Source of the DNA: Paenibacillus aceris
Lineage (GTDB): Bacteria; Bacillota; Bacilli; Paenibacillales; NBRC-103111
Length of the DNA: 64,000 bases
NCBI RefSeq assembly: GCF_017874035.1
Contig: NZ_JAGGKV010000017.1
Span: 62,001 to 126,000 of the forward strand
Direction: 5' to 3'
Below the pieces are notes generated by a model, which saw nothing but the letters and a program-made list of their open reading frames with translations, ran no database searches and was not told where the DNA came from. Below are positions 1 through 7,430 of the stretch, in pieces (position 1 is the first letter of the stretch; every line of letters starts with the position of its first letter). Both the position numbers and the translations under genes were made by a program.

Positions 1-70
1 GCCACTCACTTGGGTAGATCTCCGAGACAAGGTAGGCCGCGATAGCTGCAATAAACAGTGCATGCTTCAT
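1..70 (-). CDS. 5' end of a gene running off the left edge
   Basis: An ATG at 68-70 (minus) opens a frame that stays open to the window edge and would encode MKHALFIAAIAAYLVSEIYP and onward, a hydrophobic start that could be a membrane segment or signal peptide. It lies 4 bases after the stop of the creatininase-family gene, which fits a downstream operon member. No clear Shine-Dalgarno sequence is visible, so translation would depend on coupling. Only 23 codons can be seen and the product cannot be named. Confidence 0.3.
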   Translation of the reverse strand, partial: MKHALFIAAIAAYLVSEIYPSEW

Positions 71-74
71 AAGT

Positions 75-824
75 TTATAACATGTCTCTGACGGCTTGAG
101 TCAACCGCTCAAGGGCCGTCTCAACAATCTCCTCTCCGATGTCCCGGCTGGCTTTCGTGGCATCACCGATACAGCCGTTGCGTGTCATTTCTTCATAGTA
201 ATAGAAACCTTGAATAGGACTGCCGGGGCGAAGCTTTTTCCAGCGTCCCTCTTGAATGTCGCCTTTCTCCAGTTGATCCGGACGAACCAAATGAGGCGCC
301 AAATACATCGCTTCGGAAACTTCGCGATCGCAACTGTGACCATATAGCTTAGATTCAATACGCTTGTCCATCACATCTTTGGCTGAAGCCGTCGTTTTAG
401 CGTAGAAGAAAGACACTCCCAGTTCAGCTGTTAACGTATCTGCTGCCACACCGAGCGTCGCTTGATTACCGCCATGAGAGTTGATGACCAAGAACTTCTC
501 AATCCCCTGACTTTTTAATGATTTAATTATATCGCGCAATATCGCAATTACGGTGGAAGGCTCTAATGAAATCGTACCTGGGAAATGAAGATGATGCGGT
601 GACACCCCCATATTAATCGTAGGTGTTAATAACGCCTCAGGATATAACCTGGCCGTTAGCCTTTTCCCCATTTCTTCTGCAAGAACAGCATCGCAGCTTT
701 CTACCATATGCGGGCCATGCTGCTCATGCGCGCCCAAGGGGATGATCGCAATTTTGACCGTTTTGAGCGCAGCTTCTACCTCTGGCCATGTCATTTGTGT
801 TAAAATATAAGCATTCGACATCAT
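75..824 (-). CDS. creatininase-family amidohydrolase
   Basis: The 249-residue product matches the creatininase/creatinine amidohydrolase family in length and motifs. Near the N terminus there is IIPLGAHEQHGPHM (about residues 27-40), the usual metal-binding segment, followed by CDAVLAEEM, SPHHLHFPGTISL, and INSHGGN at about 114-120, which carries a further metal ligand. Family members open cyclic amides or similar C-N bonds with a dinuclear metal centre in the cytosol; the substrate here cannot be read from sequence. Two ATGs (824 and 821) follow an AAAGGAGAG ribosome binding site. A GTATAC-centred palindrome 27-39 bases upstream of the start is repeated near the permease at 1623-3086, which suggests joint regulation. 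The divergent neighbour is a spore gene and is probably unrelated. Confidence 0.85.
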   Translation of the reverse strand: MMSNAYILTQMTWPEVEAALKTVKIAIIPLGAHEQHGPHMVESCDAVLAEEMGKRLTARLYPEALLTPTINMGVSPHHLHFPGTISLEPSTVIAILRDIIKSLKSQGIEKFLVINSHGGNQATLGVAADTLTAELGVSFFYAKTTASAKDVMDKRIESKLYGHSCDREVSEAMYLAPHLVRPDQLEKGDIQEGRWKKLRPGSPIQGFYYYEEMTRNGCIGDATKASRDIGEEIVETALERLTQAVRDML

Positions 825-850
825 TCCACTCTCCTTTTTATCTTGTGTAT

Positions 851-863
851 ATTGTATACCAAA
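851..863. promoter_or_regulatory. GTATAC operator, copy 1
   Basis: ATTGTATACCAAA lies 27-39 bases upstream of the creatininase-family start. Its exact reverse complement occurs at 3435-3447 and a near copy (ATTGTATACAAAA) at 3162-3174. The core TTGTATAC(A/C)A resembles sites bound by GntR-family repressors. No GntR gene is in the window, so the regulator is unknown. Confidence 0.5.
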
Positions 864-975
864 GATTATATTAGGATATAGTACTTTTTATGATTTCTGC
901 ACCTTGAAGAAGTCTAATAATATTTCACATGTACACGGAGTATATTACTTACAGAAAGGGAGGTGATTTAACCCT

Positions 976-1581
976 ATGATGCGTCACATTCATTACCTTG
1001 ATAAGAAATCTGTCGCCTATTTGTCCGAAGCTTTAACGAATCATTATTTATCGAAACCGGAATTCGCCGAAATTGTCATTATTTGCGTCGGTACCAATCG
1101 TTACACGTGGGATTCTCTAGGCCCGATGGTCGGGAGTCGATTATCCGAGCGGTTCGAAGGCAACCGTAATGTTCATCTTTATGGAACGTTGGAAAGACCC
1201 GTACATGCACTTAATTTACAGAAGACTATTGCCCATATTACCAAAACACACAGTCAAGCCTATACGATCGCTGTCGATGCTGCTCTTGGCCAGTTCTATA
1301 AGATCGGGACACTCCAGTTGGTGGAGGAACCGCTTCAGCCCGGTGTCAGCTTAAATAAAGAGCTTCCCCCTATTGGACATATTCATATCAAAGGGATTAT
1401 TAACAACCACAGCCTGCTCAACCATAAAGTTATGGAGCACACAAGTCTTACGTTTATTGATGAAATGTCCGCGGTGATCTCCCGTCTTTTAGTGAAATCA
1501 TGCCAAGATATCATTCCGCAGCTAATGGCTGCCCCTCAATTAGGGAATGAAGCGCCTAACCATCTATCGTCTGCGACGTAA
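976..1581 (+). CDS. yyaC: spore protease YyaC family protein
   Basis: The 201-residue protein resembles YyaC of Bacillus, a germination-protease (GPR)-related putative peptidase made during sporulation. Typical segments are IVIICVGTNRYTWDSLGPMV (about residues 33-52, with the GT..YTGDSLGP-like family signature), VHLYGTLERPVHALNL, and IAVDAALGQFYKIGTL with a conserved acidic residue. Length is close to the family norm of about 200. A strong ribosome binding site, GGGAGGTGA, sits 9 bases before the ATG. The gene stands alone, divergent from the creatininase-family gene, and its own terminator stem begins inside the last codons. Expression late in sporulation is expected from the family but is not proven here. 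Confidence 0.88.
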   Translation: MMRHIHYLDKKSVAYLSEALTNHYLSKPEFAEIVIICVGTNRYTWDSLGPMVGSRLSERFEGNRNVHLYGTLERPVHALNLQKTIAHITKTHSQAYTIAVDAALGQFYKIGTLQLVEEPLQPGVSLNKELPPIGHIHIKGIINNHSLLNHKVMEHTSLTFIDEMSAVISRLLVKSCQDIIPQLMAAPQLGNEAPNHLSSAT

Positions 1582-1602
1582 ATGGCTTGGCGCTCTTTTT
1601 TT
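1551..1602 (+). terminator. terminator of yyaC
   Basis: AGCGCCTAACCAT (1551-1563) pairs with ATGGCTTGGCGCT (1582-1594), followed by a run of T. The left arm lies within the final codons of the yyaC reading frame, so the stop codon falls in the loop. Confidence 0.75.
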
Positions 1603-1622
1603 ACAGTTTACTCGTTATAAGG

Positions 1623-3086
1623 CTACCAAATTAAAACAGCTAGTATCGTAGCAACACTTAAGCCGATAATGACAGGCAGGAAGTTTTTACGAGCTAGGTC
1701 AATGGCAGAGACACCGGCGAATCCGGCAACCGCCACAAGAGATGACCACGCGATAAGCGTTCCTCCGCCTGACCAAACCGATCCCATTTGACCGATCGCT
1801 GCGAGTGTGGACGGATCCATGCCTACTGCTGGCGCTAATGCACCGGACAACGAGCCGGTTAGCGGAAGACCGGAGAAGCCTGATCCTTCTAAACCTGCAA
1901 TAATCCCCATAATCAACAACCCAAACGAAGTTAAAATGCCGCTTGTCGGGATCAAATGCTGCACAGACATAACCAAATCAAAGAGAATAGCTGGCGCTTT
2001 ATCGCCTTCACCTAAGGATAAAATGCTTTTAGAGAAATCTGCATTTCCCAGGAAGAAGAATCCTGCAATCGGAATAACCGGCCCCATTGCCTTAAAGGCA
2101 AATACGAAGCCTTCTGTTAGATGCTCGCTGATCTTGTCTAATGCCTGTACTTTGGAGAACAACGTACAGGATAGAATGAGTAGAATAACAGCCACACCGC
2201 CGATAAACGCTGCACCGTCTCCTCCTTCAAATCCACTCATGCCCTTGTGCCCTAGCTTGCTCGCAATCATAACCGCCATAACTGCAAGCATCGAAAGCGG
2301 AACAAGCACAGCGAACACTTTGGACCACCGGATGATAGATGGGCTCAGCGTTTCAACGGTTGCGGCCGCTTCAGGAAACTCGGAAGCTGCTTGTACCACG
2401 CGGATAGCTTGTACTTGATTCGAAGTTTCCGCCGTTGTGCTTTCAGGCTTGCGAATCGCCTTCCGGTTCATCAAGTAAGCCCCGGTAAGCGCTACGCCCC
2501 CTGTGATCAAAGATAGGATCATCGCTTTATCGGCGACTGCAGCCGTATCAATGCCTGCGCCCTTCGCGCTAAGCATCGGTGCTACCTGCATGACAAAGTC
2601 AGAGGACAGCGCCATACCTTGTCCAGCAATGGCAATCGCCATTCCCGCTCCCATCGCCGGTAAACCTGCGCGAATCGCAGCCGGAATCAGAAGCGCTCCG
2701 ATTAACGGAACGGCTGGTGTCGGCCAGAAGAAAAGGGAAATAACATAAGTAACAACAGCTAGAACAATATAGGCGATGTGACCATTGACCATTAGCTTCT
2801 GAATAGGTTTAATCATGCGCTTGTCTGCGCCGATATCCCTCAAGGAAGCTAGCAAAGCGACCATAAACGTAATAATTAAGAAAATCGTAAATAATTCTTT
2901 GGCAGCAGTCAGATTGGCATTGTAGACCGCTTTAAACCCGCTGATCACATCCCCCTTATAGATCCATCCGATTAAGAAGGTACCAATTAAGGTGGGAATG
3001 ATGACTCCTCGTTTTAACAACATGACGACGATAACGCTTAGTGTCACTAAAGCATACACAACATGTGATGAAGTAATCATCCGCAT
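1623..3086 (-). CDS. multi-spanning permease, substrate unknown
   Basis: The 487-residue product has about 11-12 hydrophobic segments spread over the whole length, with a longer polar loop around residues 210-250. Helices such as HVVYALVTLSVIVVMLLKRG at the N terminus and a Gly-rich, re-entrant-like stretch (GLEGSGFSGLPLTGSLSG, about 390-407) recall GntP/citrate-type ion transporter-superfamily permeases. I do not recognise a specific substrate. The ATG at 3080 (third residue of the long form) has better spacing from GGGGG than the one at 3086. A GTATAC operator 76-88 bases upstream matches one before the creatininase-family gene, so import of a substrate for that hydrolase is a reasonable inference. 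Confidence 0.75.
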   Translation of the reverse strand: MRMITSSHVVYALVTLSVIVVMLLKRGVIIPTLIGTFLIGWIYKGDVISGFKAVYNANLTAAKELFTIFLIITFMVALLASLRDIGADKRMIKPIQKLMVNGHIAYIVLAVVTYVISLFFWPTPAVPLIGALLIPAAIRAGLPAMGAGMAIAIAGQGMALSSDFVMQVAPMLSAKGAGIDTAAVADKAMILSLITGGVALTGAYLMNRKAIRKPESTTAETSNQVQAIRVVQAASEFPEAAATVETLSPSIIRWSKVFAVLVPLSMLAVMAVMIASKLGHKGMSGFEGGDGAAFIGGVAVILLILSCTLFSKVQALDKISEHLTEGFVFAFKAMGPVIPIAGFFFLGNADFSKSILSLGEGDKAPAILFDLVMSVQHLIPTSGILTSFGLLIMGIIAGLEGSGFSGLPLTGSLSGALAPAVGMDPSTLAAIGQMGSVWSGGGTLIAWSSLVAVAGFAGVSAIDLARKNFLPVIIGLSVATILAVLIW

Positions 3087-3642
3087 CCCCCGTTTTCATC
3101 ATTTTTGACCTTCGAAGAAAATTATACCTTATTTTCTTTCGCGTGAATAGACATTTGGTGCATTGTATACAAAAATATACTGCAAAAGGTCTAAAAATAA
3201 TGAAATCTCACGGGTATTATGTAACAAAACATGACGCGTGCTGTTTTCGGATGATGCAGCCAAGCGAAAAATTGCAATTTTCAGATATAAAGCTATCGTT
3301 GCTCCCGTATAGATCTTCGTCTTATGCCGTTATCACCTCAATTGTATAAGTATTACAATCATTCCAGACAACACTGTAAGCGATTTCAGTGTAATTTTAA
3401 CAGATTTTTTGGGTGAGGGGAAGAATAAAATGTATTTGGTATACAATTCCAAATTCAACCTTTAATCGAATGGTTAGTTAGTAACTTTACCTATAGAAGC
3501 TTAAGTATAACTCATCAACTCTAAAATATTTCACTACTTTCACAGACATAGAATCTTCTATAGAATAGAAGCTATCATCACGTACAAGTCTTCATAATAA
3601 TTAGTATTTACTAGTATCTAGAGGAATGTGGGAGGATGAATC
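3087..3642. other. intergenic stretch with regulatory sites, no convincing gene
   Basis: This AT-rich stretch separates the divergent permease and aldo/keto reductase genes. It holds operator copies 2 (3162-3174) and 3 (TTTGGTATACAAT, 3435-3447, an exact reverse complement of copy 1). A 68-codon frame at 3143-3349 has no ribosome binding site and no recognisable product. A GGGAGG site stands directly before the reductase start. Confidence 0.5.
3162..3174. promoter_or_regulatory. GTATAC operator, copy 2
   Basis: ATTGTATACAAAA, differing from copy 1 only in the right flank, lies 76-88 bases upstream of the permease start on its promoter side. Confidence 0.5.
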
Positions 3643-4620
3643 ATGAAGTATTCGTATTTAGGGAAATCCGGACTAAAAGTCAGTCAGCTATGTTTAGGAA
3701 CAATGAACTTTGGGCCGGAAACCGAGGAAAAAGAAGCTTTTAGAATCATGGATGCTGCATTAGACGCGGGAATCAATTTTTTTGATACAGCGAATGTCTA
3801 CGGTGGCGTAGAAAAAAGAGGCTGGACAGAAGAAATTATTGGGCGCTGGTTTAAACAAGGCGGAGGCCGCAGAGAGAAAGTCATTCTTGCGACAAAAGCC
3901 TATGGAGATATGAACGATCCCCATGATGGTCCGAATGCTGAACGAGGTTTATCAGCTTACAAAATCAGGCGTCATCTGGAAGCATCCCTCAAAAGACTGC
4001 AGACAGACCATATAGAACTTTATCAAATGCACCATATCGACCGCAACGTGAGTTGGGATGAGTTATGGGGGGTATTTGAATCCGCGGTAAATCAAGGTAC
4101 CGTCGATTATATCGGCTCCAGCAACTTCGCAGGCTGGCATATTGCATGTGCCCAAGCTGAGGCTAAAGCCCGCCACTTCCTAGGCTTAGTCTCCGAGCAG
4201 CACATGTATAATCTACTCGCCAGATTGCCAGAGCTGGAAGTGCTTCCCGCTTCAGAAAAGCTCGGTCTTGGCGTCATACCATGGAGTCCTCTCGCCGGAG
4301 GATTGTTAGGCCGTAACGCCTTGGCAGGTACAGGCGCCCGTAGTGCGCGCTCCGCTGAACGAATCGAGAAACACCGGAGCCAGTTGGAGCAATTTTCAGC
4401 ACTTTGCAAAGAAATCGGTGAAAAAGAAGACGTCGTCGCCTTGGCCTGGGTATTATCCCATTCGGCAGTTACCTCGCCAATTATCGGGCCGAGAACGATA
4501 GAGCAGCTTCAAGATTCCTTACGCGTACCTGAAGTCACGCTAAGCGAGGATACTTTAAAAAAGCTGGATGAAATCTTCCCAGGACCCGGCAAACCGGCAC
4601 CGGAAGCTTACGCCTGGTAA
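3643..4620 (+). CDS. aldo/keto reductase
   Basis: The 325-residue protein is a cytosolic NADPH-dependent aldo/keto reductase of the YghZ/IolS/Kv-beta-like branch. It starts MKYSYLGKSGLKVSQLCLGT, has FFDTANVYGG (about 45-54, catalytic Asp and Tyr), ILATKAYG (catalytic Lys), YQMHHID (His), and a late NADP-binding stretch, PIIGPRTIEQLQDSL. All four catalytic residues are present. Length fits the family. The ribosome binding site GGGAGGATG precedes the ATG and a terminator follows, so it is monocistronic. The substrate is not evident. Confidence 0.92.
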   Translation: MKYSYLGKSGLKVSQLCLGTMNFGPETEEKEAFRIMDAALDAGINFFDTANVYGGVEKRGWTEEIIGRWFKQGGGRREKVILATKAYGDMNDPHDGPNAERGLSAYKIRRHLEASLKRLQTDHIELYQMHHIDRNVSWDELWGVFESAVNQGTVDYIGSSNFAGWHIACAQAEAKARHFLGLVSEQHMYNLLARLPELEVLPASEKLGLGVIPWSPLAGGLLGRNALAGTGARSARSAERIEKHRSQLEQFSALCKEIGEKEDVVALAWVLSHSAVTSPIIGPRTIEQLQDSLRVPEVTLSEDTLKKLDEIFPGPGKPAPEAYAW

Positions 4621-4632
4621 AAGTGAACACCT

Positions 4633-4676
4633 AAAACGGCGGCTAATCCCTTAGAGGGTTGGCCGCTTTTCGATTT
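4633..4676 (+). terminator. terminator after aldo/keto reductase
   Basis: GCGGC (4639-4643) pairs with GCCGC (4662-4666), extended inward by TAATCCCT against AGGGTTG, followed by TTTT. Confidence 0.75.
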
Positions 4677-4680
4677 TACC

Positions 4681-4733
4681 TTGACATGAAACCAAAAGGT
4701 TTCGTATAATCCGATATGTAACCATTTGGTTTC
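4681..4733 (+). promoter_or_regulatory. sigma-A promoter with two ArsR-type operators
   Basis: A consensus promoter, TTGACA (4681-4686), 18 bases, TATAAT (4705-4710), drives the three genes that follow. Its spacer contains GAAACCAAAAGGTTTC (4688-4703) and the start-site region contains GTAACCATTTGGTTTC (4718-4733). Both have 6-base inverted arms around 4 bases and are 30 bases apart, about three helical turns. They are good candidates for autorepression by the ArsR protein at the end of the operon. Confidence 0.8.
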
Positions 4734-4805
4734 ACATCATCATGAATGAATGTGCTTTTGGACAACCTAAATGAAAAGCCAAGCATGGAAAGGAAGGCTT
4801 CCGCG

Positions 4806-5186
4806 ATGCAAGAAGAATTACTAAAAAAGCTGCGCTATAAGCAAGGACGAGCTCTCGTACTTCAAGCGCCCGAAGGTTATAAGCTCGGTATTGAAGAGCC
4901 TGAGGAGCCAAACGGGACCTACGAATTCGTTCAGCTTTTTGTTAACCGTGCAGCCGAAGTTGAAGAATGGGTACCTAAAGTGATCCCTTATCTCAATGAC
5001 GACGCCCTATTCTGGATCACCTATCCAAAGCAAAGCTCGAAGGTCAAAACAGATATTAACCGCGACAGCTTGTTTACCTTGGTTTCAAGCATCTCGGAGT
5101 ACCGTGCGGTTAGCAACGTCGCTGTAGACGATAAATGGTCAGCACTCCGCTTCCGCCATCAAGATAAAGTAAAAACCAAATCATAA
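4806..5186 (+). CDS. DUF3052-like small protein
   Basis: From the ATG at 4806 the product has 126 residues; this start is preferred because AAAGGAAGG lies at proper spacing before it, while the upstream ATGs at 4746 and 4785 have no site. The segment ALFWITYPKQSSKVKTDINR (about 76-95) is typical of DUF3052 proteins, whose function is unknown. No signal peptide or membrane segment is seen. It is the first gene of the operon with an SRPBCC protein and an ArsR regulator, with 23 bases to the next gene, and it lies under the paired operators. Confidence 0.7.
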   Translation: MQEELLKKLRYKQGRALVLQAPEGYKLGIEEPEEPNGTYEFVQLFVNRAAEVEEWVPKVIPYLNDDALFWITYPKQSSKVKTDINRDSLFTLVSSISEYRAVSNVAVDDKWSALRFRHQDKVKTKS

Positions 5187-5209
5187 CCAATTCCCTGGAG
5201 GTATTTATA

Positions 5210-5632
5210 ATGAGCAATCCAACTAACACACTACCAGACATTAAACAAACGCTAGTCTTAAATGCGCCGATCCAAAAAGTATGGAATGCCGTTGCGACTT
5301 CTGATGGCATCGCAGCTTGGTTCATGCCGAATAATTTCAAGCCGGAAGCCGGCTATGAATTCCACTTGGAAGCCGGACCTTTCGGCAACTCCCCTTGCAA
5401 AGTGACGGACATTACGCCGCCTAACCGTCTTTCCATTTCATGGGGCAAGGATTGGTCGCTCACTTTCGAATTAACGGACTTGGATGGCAAAACTGAATTC
5501 ACCCTCATCCATTCCGGCTGGGATGTTGATAAGGTTACGGAGTTCGGCCAACCTCATACAGCGGTTCGCGAGATCATGGCGAATGGCTGGGCTGGCATTG
5601 TGAAGAAGCTCACTGCGTACATCGAGGCGTAA
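5210..5632 (+). CDS. SRPBCC (AHSA1-type) domain protein
   Basis: The 140-residue protein is one START-like SRPBCC/AHSA1 domain: IKQTLVLNAPIQKVWNAVAT at the N terminus, GIAAWFMPNNFKPEAG, and SISWGKDWSLTFELTDLDGK, then a C-terminal helix, VREIMANGWAGIVKKL. Such proteins hold a hydrophobic ligand in a cavity; the ligand is not predictable. A GGAGG site precedes the ATG. The next gene, an ArsR regulator, begins 1 base after the stop. The pairing of an ArsR regulator with an AHSA1 domain is common in Firmicutes and occurs again in this window at 33-34 kb. Confidence 0.88.
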   Translation: MSNPTNTLPDIKQTLVLNAPIQKVWNAVATSDGIAAWFMPNNFKPEAGYEFHLEAGPFGNSPCKVTDITPPNRLSISWGKDWSLTFELTDLDGKTEFTLIHSGWDVDKVTEFGQPHTAVREIMANGWAGIVKKLTAYIEA

Positions 5633-5633
5633 G

Positions 5634-6014
5634 ATGTCAGTTCCCTCGCAGAAACATGACGTGTTTCAAGCGATTGCCGATCCGACACGCCGTCAGGTGC
5701 TGAAGCTGCTGCGTGAGCAGGAGCTGCCTGTCACCGTGATCTCCGGACACTTCCCGATGAGCCGCACCGCGGTATCCAAGCATCTGCGCATTCTCGCAGA
5801 TGCCGGCCTGGTGAAAGAGCGGAAAGTCGGCCGCGAGACCCGCTATAGGCTGGAAGCGGAGCCCTTGATGGAGCTCAAGCGTTGGCTTTCTTATTATGAG
5901 CGTTATTGGGAAAACAAATTAAACGCACTCAAAAGATTCGTGGAGTCGGACGATGAGGACGGCGGGAACCCGTTTTCCGGGCTGGAATTGGTCGATCCTG
6001 CGAAGCAAGATTAA
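5634..6014 (+). CDS. ArsR-family transcriptional regulator
   Basis: The 126-residue protein has a winged helix-turn-helix typical of ArsR/SmtB regulators: DVFQAIADPTRRQVLKLLRE at residues 8-27 and PMSRTAVSKHLRILADAGLV (about 43-62) as the recognition helix region, then a wing with KVGRETRYRLEAEPL. No cysteine pair for metal binding is present, so it is likely not a metal sensor. It is coupled to the SRPBCC gene (1-base gap) and followed by a terminator. It probably binds the two GAAACC/GGTTTC operators in the operon promoter and represses itself; this is inferred from position. Confidence 0.9.
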   Translation: MSVPSQKHDVFQAIADPTRRQVLKLLREQELPVTVISGHFPMSRTAVSKHLRILADAGLVKERKVGRETRYRLEAEPLMELKRWLSYYERYWENKLNALKRFVESDDEDGGNPFSGLELVDPAKQD

Positions 6015-6027
6015 AGAGTTAATGAAA

Positions 6028-6056
6028 GACCTGGCTGCCATGGCCAGGTTTTTCTT
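6028..6056 (+). terminator. terminator of the ArsR operon
   Basis: ACCTGGC (6029-6035) pairs with GCCAGGT (6043-6049), followed by TTTTTCTTTT. Confidence 0.85.
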
Positions 6057-6082
6057 TTGACTTAGGCAGTAAGGCTCTCTCT

Positions 6083-6269
6083 ATGTTGTACTTTGTACAA
6101 CATTTTGGCTGAAATTTGCCCTGATCACTCCTCTATATTGTACTTTGTGCAACATTTCAGCTGGAATCCGCGGTTTCCGGGCCATTTGGGAGGAAATGAT
6201 TGCACTTTGTACAATGAAAGTATGAGAAGCAGGCGGAAAAGCTCTTCTATGTTGTACTTAGTACAACAT
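6083..6269. repeat. four TTGTAC palindromes
   Basis: Four copies of a 21-bp palindrome with arms ATGTTGTAC/GTACAACAT around TT(T/A) occur at 6083-6103 (perfect), 6135-6155 (two changes), 6197-6217 (shorter arms, ATTGCAC/GTACAAT) and 6249-6269 (perfect, extended to TTCTATG...CATAGAA). Centres are 52, 62 and 52 bases apart. The stretch between the ArsR operon and the dioxygenase has no gene; a frame at 6093-6410 crosses the repeats and lacks a ribosome binding site. Confidence 0.7.
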
Positions 6270-6397
6270 AGAAGCACACTGAAATGTCCTGAGGTTAGAA
6301 GGTCATCCCCTTGTTGCTTACAGCAGGCTGGATGGTCTTTTTTAATCCAGCTTTCCGGGAATACTATCCCCTGTAAGTTAATTCACATCTATTTTAC

Positions 6398-6464
6398 TTA
6401 CAAAAAGTAAATAACTTACTTGACCAATACAGCATTATGGCGTAGTATTAGTTACATAAAGTAA
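6398..6464 (+). promoter_or_regulatory. dioxygenase promoter bracketed by two operators
   Basis: TTGACC (6420-6425), 17 bases, TAGTAT (6443-6448) forms a good promoter. TTACAAAAAGTAA (6398-6410) lies just upstream of the -35 and TTACATAAAGTAA (6452-6464) just after the -10; they differ at one base. The TTAC-N5-GTAA pattern (also TACT-N7-AGTA at the first site) resembles operators of HxlR/DUF24 redox-sensing repressors such as YodB and CatR of Bacillus. No such regulator gene is in the window. Confidence 0.7.
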
Positions 6465-6501
6465 CTAGGTTATTAAATGTAATTAAAGGGAGTGACTAAT
6501 C

Positions 6502-7269
6502 ATGATTTCACCTATATTTGTAGGACACGGATCCCCCATGATGGCTATTCAAGATACAGCGTGTACCGAATTTCTTTTGGATTACGGCAAAAAGGTTTCA
6601 CCCAAAGCCATCGTCATTTTCACAGCTCATTGGGAAACAGAAGTCTTAACCATCTCTTCCACCGATGATGTGTACGACACGATCTATGATTTTGGCGGCT
6701 TTCCGAAGGAGCTTTTTCAAATCAAATATGAAGCCCGAGGAAATAAGGCGTTAGCCGCAAAGTTGGCCGAACGCTTTCAAGCCAAAGGCATCCAAGTGAA
6801 CTTGGATGCCCAGCGCGGACTCGATCACGGCTCGTGGGTGCCGCTGCTGCGCATGTTCCCTACACCTGTGTGCCCGGTGATTCAAGTTTCCGTGAATCCC
6901 TACCTGCCTCCTGCCGAGCAGTATCGTATCGGGGAAGCGCTGCGCGGCCTCGATCAGGAAGATATCCTGATTATCGGCAGCGGCGCAACCGTGCATAACC
7001 TGCGTGCGCTGAATTGGGAAGCCACAGAGCCGGACGCTTGGGCCGTCGCTTTTGATGATTGGCTCGTGCAGAACATGCAGATTCAGAACCTGAACGCCTT
7101 GTTCAACTACGCTGCTGAAGCCCCGAATGCGCGCATGGCTGTGCCGCGGCCGGAGCACTTCATTCCGCTCTATATCGCGATGGGCAGCGGAGACCCGGCA
7201 CGTACGCCTCAAATCATTCACCGCAGCTATGAAGTCGGCTCACTGAGCTATCTGTCCGTATCCTTTTAA
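6502..7269 (+). CDS. DODA-type extradiol ring-opening dioxygenase (YgiD-like)
   Basis: The 255-residue protein belongs to the class III extradiol dioxygenases of the LigB/4,5-DOPA-dioxygenase type. Metal-binding histidines appear in FVGHGSPMMAI (about 6-16), IVIFTAHWETE, LDHGSWVPLLRMFP (about 108-121) and IGSGATVHNLRAL (about 154-166). These cytosolic enzymes cleave catechol-type rings with Fe or Zn. AAAGGGAG precedes the ATG. The gene is alone and its promoter is framed by HxlR-like operators, consistent with induction by quinones or catechols as seen for catDE in Bacillus; that link is inferred. Confidence 0.9.
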   Translation: MISPIFVGHGSPMMAIQDTACTEFLLDYGKKVSPKAIVIFTAHWETEVLTISSTDDVYDTIYDFGGFPKELFQIKYEARGNKALAAKLAERFQAKGIQVNLDAQRGLDHGSWVPLLRMFPTPVCPVIQVSVNPYLPPAEQYRIGEALRGLDQEDILIIGSGATVHNLRALNWEATEPDAWAVAFDDWLVQNMQIQNLNALFNYAAEAPNARMAVPRPEHFIPLYIAMGSGDPARTPQIIHRSYEVGSLSYLSVSF

Positions 7270-7279
7270 CATTGGCATA

Positions 7280-7316
7280 AAAAAAAGAGACCCACAGCAA
7301 CGGGCTGCGGGTCTTA
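7280..7316. terminator. bidirectional terminator between convergent genes
   Basis: GACCCACAGC (7289-7298) pairs with GCTGCGGGTC (7304-7313) with one mismatch. On the minus strand a run of eight T follows, so it best serves the AraC gene at 7431-8336; the plus-strand tail is weak. Confidence 0.75.
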
Positions 7317-7430
7317 AAGTATTTATATATTAAAAGGGGGTCGAATTTCATTATAGGTCCTGAACCTTAAGCCCAGATGAAAACAAGATTGCATTTCGAT
7401 TACAAATGATGGTTATTTGTTTACAAGCTG

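Noticed and set aside
3143..3349. 68-codon frame upstream of the permease
   Set aside because: Begins at a regulatory region without ribosome binding site; no family resemblance.
6093..6410. 105-codon frame between the ArsR operon and the dioxygenase
   Set aside because: It spans the TTGTAC palindromes, lacks a ribosome binding site and encodes no recognisable product.
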